DNA of 64,000 bases from an uncultured Prevotellaceae bacterium (GTDB taxonomy: Bacteria; Bacteroidota; Bacteroidia; Bacteroidales; Bacteroidaceae), in NCBI GenBank assembly GCA_902786565.1, contig CADACW010000009.1:34294-98293 (forward strand), given 5' to 3'. Positions 61,095-64,000 of this stretch are shown here, piece by piece. The position numbers and the translations under genes were made by a program. Below the pieces are notes generated by a model that ran no database searches, was not told where the DNA came from, and saw only the letters and a list, made by a program, of their open reading frames with translations. The stretch's first letter is position 1. Each line of letters starts with the position of its first letter.

Positions 61095-61126
61095 TTTGGC
61101 CGTTTCGACAGAAAACCGTACCTTTG
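61095..61126 (+). promoter_or_regulatory. Consensus promoter for the TonB receptor gene
   Basis: TTTG (61095-61098), 20 nt, TACCTTTG (61119-61126). The leader is only ~37 nt, too short for a cobalamin riboswitch. Confidence 0.78.
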
Positions 61127-61169
61127 CGGCCGGTTTTTCTGAAAAGACCGCTTAATTCTTTCAAATTTT

Positions 61170-63263
61170 ATGTACAAACCTATTTTCAACAAGAAGCGCG
61201 AAGTGCTGGTATTCCGCCAGTTTCAGCGGAAAGGCTACTCGCTCTTTGCCTGCCTGGGGCGCGAGGTGGTCATCTCGGTGCTGAGTGTGGCTACGCTTTC
61301 ATCGACGAAGGCGGCCAACATCAGCGACGAGGTGTGGCGCACCAAGGACACGGTCCAGGTGGCAAAAGAGGTGTGGCTTGGTGACGTGGGCGTCACCGGC
61401 AGCCGAGCGCCCCTGACCAAGAGTCAGGCCGCGAGAATGGTAACTGTACTGAGCCGTGAGGACATTGCCCAGGCTGCAGTACAAAGTGTGAACGATTTGC
61501 TGAAATACGCCGCCGGCGTAGACGTGCGCCAACGAGGGCCACTCGGCTCACAGGCCGACGTGTCCATACGCGGCGGCACGCAGGAGCAAATCACAGTGCT
61601 GCTCAACGGCATCAACATCTGCGACCCACAGACGGGCCACAACGTGATGGACCTGCCCTGCCAGCTGGACGAGATAGTGCGCATAGAGGTGCTCGAAGGC
61701 CCTGCCGCCCGCATCTACGGCACGTCGTCGCTCGTGGGGGCCATCAACATCGTGACGAGTGCCGCTCCGGCAGCCGACGACAACGGCTGGGTGCAGTTGG
61801 AAGGCGGCTTTTACGGTTATGCGAAAGCGGCCGCCAAGGCGCCAAGCCCCTTCGCCCGGAACGGGAACCTGGACGGCTCGCTGACGGCCAGCTACGCCCG
61901 CAGCGACGGCTACAGCCGCTGCAAGGCAGGCACGCTGAACACGGACTTCAGCGGCTCAAAAGCCTTCTGCCAAGGGCAGTACAAGGGCAGGCAAGTGGAC
62001 GTGAAATGGCACCTGGGGATTTCCGACAAGGGATGGGGCAGCAGCACCTTCTACGCCTCGCCGGCATGGCAGGCCGACGACCAGTATGAGCACACCACCA
62101 AGTGGTTTGCCGCCATACAGGCACAGACCACCCAGGGACCGCTCAAGCTGCAACCATCCATCTACTGGAACCAACACCGCGACCGCTACGAAGGCTACCG
62201 GGGACGGCCCGACGTGATGAAGTACAACTACAACCGGTGCAACGTCTACGGCGTGGCGCTGAACAGCTATTTCGACTGGGTGGCCGGGCGAACCGCACTG
62301 GGAGCCGAACTGCGCAACGAAGACCTGGTGAGCGGAAACCTGGGCGAGCCGCTGTCGAGACCCCACCACATCAAGGGCACCGACCGAGACTACACGTTGG
62401 GACTGAACCGCACCAACATCTCGGCCCACCTGGAGCACAACGTGCTGCTCAAGCGGCTGACGCTCTCGGCAGGCTTTGTGGCCACAAAGAGTTCGCTGAG
62501 CAACATGAACATGACGCTCTATCCCGGCGTGGACTTGAGCTATGCCGTCAGCCACGGGCTGAAGCTCTTCGCCGGATGGAACTCGTCGCTGCGCCTGCCG
62601 TCGTTCACCGAGATGTACTATAAGCTGAAGGGCTATGCCGCCGACCCTCACCTGAAACCCGAGGAGATGCAGGCCGTTGAGGCCGGCGCACAGCTGGCCA
62701 CACCCGCCGTAGAAGCCAAGGCAACGGCCTACTACCACCACGGACGCAACATGATAGACTGGATCATGGACACGTCGAAGGGCGCAGAGGCCGAATGGCA
62801 GAGCGTGAACCACACGCGCATCAACTCCTACGGCGTGGAGGCCCAGGTGCGACTGGACCTGCGCCGACTGCTGTCGCACAGCCTGCCGCCCACGTCGCTC
62901 CAGCTGTCGTACAGCTACATCGACCAGGACAAGGAGGCCGAACCCAACATCGTGTCGCAGTATGCACTAGAGTATCTGCGCCACAAGCTGGTGGCCAACC
63001 TCAGCACCAGCCCCTGCCGCAACCTCACCGTGCGACTGGGCCTGCGCTGGCAGGACCGCATGGGCACCTATACCGACTTTGCCGGCAATGTGTGCCACTA
63101 CCGGCCCTTCGCCCTGGCTGACGCCTCGGTGCGCTGGACGGCGAGCCGATTCACGCTCTATGCCGACGTGAACAATCTGCTTGGCAACCGCAACTACGTG
63201 GACTACGGCAATGTGCCACAGCCCGGCCGATGGATGGTCTGCGGCGTCAAATACAAACTATAG
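61170..63263 (+). CDS. TonB-dependent outer-membrane receptor, BtuB-like
   Basis: 697 residues. The N-terminus (RQFQRKGYSLFACLGREVVISVLSVATLSS) is a long signal of the form seen in Bacteroidales BtuB-like receptors. The plug follows: VTVLSREDIAQAAVQSVNDLLKYAAGVDVRQRGPLGSQADVSIRGG.. VLLNGINICDPQTGH, and IEVLEGPAARIYGTSSLVGAINIVT. Then a beta-barrel ending NNLLGNRNYVDYGNVPQPGRW.. GVKYKL. It probably imports a small organometallic or siderophore-like ligand; vitamin B12 is likely from resemblance, but no riboswitch is seen. No SusD partner. Followed after 22 nt by a small membrane-anchored protein gene. Confidence 0.88.
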   Translation: MYKPIFNKKREVLVFRQFQRKGYSLFACLGREVVISVLSVATLSSTKAANISDEVWRTKDTVQVAKEVWLGDVGVTGSRAPLTKSQAARMVTVLSREDIAQAAVQSVNDLLKYAAGVDVRQRGPLGSQADVSIRGGTQEQITVLLNGINICDPQTGHNVMDLPCQLDEIVRIEVLEGPAARIYGTSSLVGAINIVTSAAPAADDNGWVQLEGGFYGYAKAAAKAPSPFARNGNLDGSLTASYARSDGYSRCKAGTLNTDFSGSKAFCQGQYKGRQVDVKWHLGISDKGWGSSTFYASPAWQADDQYEHTTKWFAAIQAQTTQGPLKLQPSIYWNQHRDRYEGYRGRPDVMKYNYNRCNVYGVALNSYFDWVAGRTALGAELRNEDLVSGNLGEPLSRPHHIKGTDRDYTLGLNRTNISAHLEHNVLLKRLTLSAGFVATKSSLSNMNMTLYPGVDLSYAVSHGLKLFAGWNSSLRLPSFTEMYYKLKGYAADPHLKPEEMQAVEAGAQLATPAVEAKATAYYHHGRNMIDWIMDTSKGAEAEWQSVNHTRINSYGVEAQVRLDLRRLLSHSLPPTSLQLSYSYIDQDKEAEPNIVSQYALEYLRHKLVANLSTSPCRNLTVRLGLRWQDRMGTYTDFAGNVCHYRPFALADASVRWTASRFTLYADVNNLLGNRNYVDYGNVPQPGRWMVCGVKYKL

Positions 63264-63285
63264 ACTCAACAACAACACCCGACTT

Positions 63286-63864
63286 ATGGACTCACAACTA
63301 TTCAAGTGGATAATGGCCCTGGCAGTGATGCTCTACGTGCCACTGCTCTTCGAGAGCCTGCGCAACATCAGGAAGACCAACTACAGGCACTCGGGCGAAT
63401 ACCTGAAAGTGCGCGCCACAGCCATCTACAGCCACGTGACCCGATTCTACAACACCCTCTACCGACTGCGCACCGCTGGCGGCGACGAGCCGGAGCGATG
63501 GCCCGACCTGGACCGTCTCTACTGCAGCAACGCCTGGAACCAAGCCCTGCAGCGCGTGCAGCAGATGGAGGAAGAGAATGGTGGTGAGAGCCTCTTCGAC
63601 TGGAGCTACTGGACTTGCTCCGACTCGATGGGGCCGCTGTCAGTAAGTCATCTTGAGGTGATTGACCACACTGGCGATCAGGGCACCGTCTCGCTCACCG
63701 TCCACAACGGACAGATGGCCGTGCCGGTGCTCCTGACCCTGGTGTATGAGCGCAACGACTGGTATATCCACGAGATTACCAACAGCTGGACCCACGACCC
63801 GCGCTACCCCTACCGCGAATGGAGACAGACCATGGAGCAGCGGTTCAAGGATGCCATCGCCTAA
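63286..63864 (+). CDS. Membrane-anchored protein with a DUF3828-like domain
   Basis: 192 residues from the ATG at 63286. An N-terminal hydrophobic helix (WIMALAVMLYVPLLF) anchors it. The soluble part has VTRFYNTLYRL, then WSYWTCSDSMGPLSVSHLEVIDHTGDQGTVSLTV, VLLTLVYERNDWYIHEITN. The pattern (catalogue of aromatic strands, 'W.I.di.n' end) resembles DUF3828/NTF2-like proteins, with moderate certainty. The open frame begins 35 codons earlier inside the receptor gene; the chosen start is 22 nt past its stop. Co-transcribed with the receptor; function unknown. Confidence 0.65.
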   Translation: MDSQLFKWIMALAVMLYVPLLFESLRNIRKTNYRHSGEYLKVRATAIYSHVTRFYNTLYRLRTAGGDEPERWPDLDRLYCSNAWNQALQRVQQMEEENGGESLFDWSYWTCSDSMGPLSVSHLEVIDHTGDQGTVSLTVHNGQMAVPVLLTLVYERNDWYIHEITNSWTHDPRYPYREWRQTMEQRFKDAIA

Positions 63865-63882
63865 AAAAAGCACCGCTTTTTT
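63864..63882 (+). terminator. Short rho-independent terminator
   Basis: aaaaaagc / gcttttt+t, 8-bp stem with a 3-nt loop and a T run, immediately at the stop codon of the preceding gene. Confidence 0.75.
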
Positions 63883-63911
63883 GGCGGGTTCATATAAAAT
63901 GTGTACCTTTC
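63880..63911 (+). promoter_or_regulatory. Promoter-like sequence at the right end
   Basis: TTTG (63880-63883), 20 nt, TACCTTTC (63904-63911), one base off the -7 consensus. It may drive a gene beyond the window; ATGs at 63974 and 63980 could begin it, but too little is visible to call a CDS. Confidence 0.45.
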
Positions 63912-64000
63912 CTCTATAAATGGAGAACAAATTGCCCCGCTGAGGTAACAATCTCCGCGCAATCCGTTCCTGTATGCACATGAATCCCTATACACGGCCT

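Noticed and set aside
61127-61169. Possible cobalamin riboswitch before the BtuB-like receptor
   Set aside because: Only about 40 nt lie between the promoter and the ATG; no conserved B12-box-like sequence was seen.
60896-61192. A 98-codon - strand frame between udk and the TonB receptor
   Set aside because: It overlaps the receptor's promoter and first codons, has no family resemblance, and is rich in K/R as expected from an AT-rich shadow.
1-64000. tRNA, rRNA, CRISPR arrays, IS elements, integrases
   Set aside because: No cloverleaf with a GTTCGA-type T loop in context, no direct-repeat/spacer series, and no transposase or recombinase motifs were found on reading both strands.

Overview
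The window looks like chromosomal DNA of a Bacteroidales bacterium, most likely a Prevotellaceae member (Prevotella in the broad sense). The evidence is: promoters of the Bacteroidetes type (TTTG, 19-20 nt, TAnnTTTG) in front of many genes; secreted proteins ending in the 'GLYI.NGKK' tail typical of that family; a GH51/GH115/GH28/GH106/GH2/PL11 set of plant cell-wall enzymes; and an rplM-rpsI-rpsB-tsf block. No rRNA, tRNA, CRISPR array, insertion sequence or integrase was recognised.

Layout. 0-2.8 kb (+): 5'-truncated tcdA, a P-loop/CYTH protein and asd, tightly spaced. 2.8-6.0 kb (-): an operon of a small membrane protein, an OmpH/Skp-like lipoprotein, an NhaD-type antiporter and an esterase fused to a decayed HAD nucleotidase-like domain. 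6.1-14.3 kb (-): three secreted proteins (DUF6055-type metalloprotease-like, CotH-like, and a 1403-residue modular repeat protein). 14.3-15.2 kb: a 43-residue Phd/YefM-like orphan and a WbqC-family protein. 15.3-31.7 kb: GH51 arabinofuranosidase, alanine-type symporter, GH115 glucuronidase, then an operon GH28-GH106-GT2 (-) divergent from a propeller-DUF362 fusion plus GH2 (+). No SusC/SusD pair accompanies these enzymes here. 31.7-35.2 kb: a repeat-bearing spacer, a probable structured leader, and rplM-rpsI / rpsB-tsf. 35.2-37.9 kb (-): ruvA-gpmI-HIT. 38.0-52.4 kb (+): a surface polysaccharide locus with two flippases, Wzz, Wzy, a pyruvyltransferase-FrhB fusion, two hexapeptide acyltransferases, four or five glycosyltransferases and wecB; most of it is visibly AT-richer than its surroundings. 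52.6-55.8 kb (-): rpsA and a U32/TrhP-like protein. 56.2-59.6 kb (+): a PL11 lyase with an unusual R/Q-rich insert and a repeat-tailed secreted protein. 59.7-60.8 kb (-): udk and a histidine phosphatase. 61.2-63.9 kb (+): a BtuB-like TonB receptor and a small membrane-anchored partner.

How it fits together. The enzymes (GH28, GH106, PL11, GH51, GH2, GH115) point to use of pectin (rhamnogalacturonan, arabinan/galactan side chains) and glucuronoxylan. The polysaccharide locus would build a capsule or O-antigen-like coat and carries at least four internal consensus promoters, so it is probably not one transcript. The most distinctive non-coding signals are: a pair of near-identical four-unit arrays with an exact 21-bp period (31.75-31.86 and 55.94-56.03 kb); several spacers made of 7-bp-period AAT-containing repeats; and a triple self-complementary element at 21.62-21.69 kb. 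Start codons of eleven CDSs were moved downstream of the longest open frame, using promoter position, signal peptides, gene spacing or family alignment.
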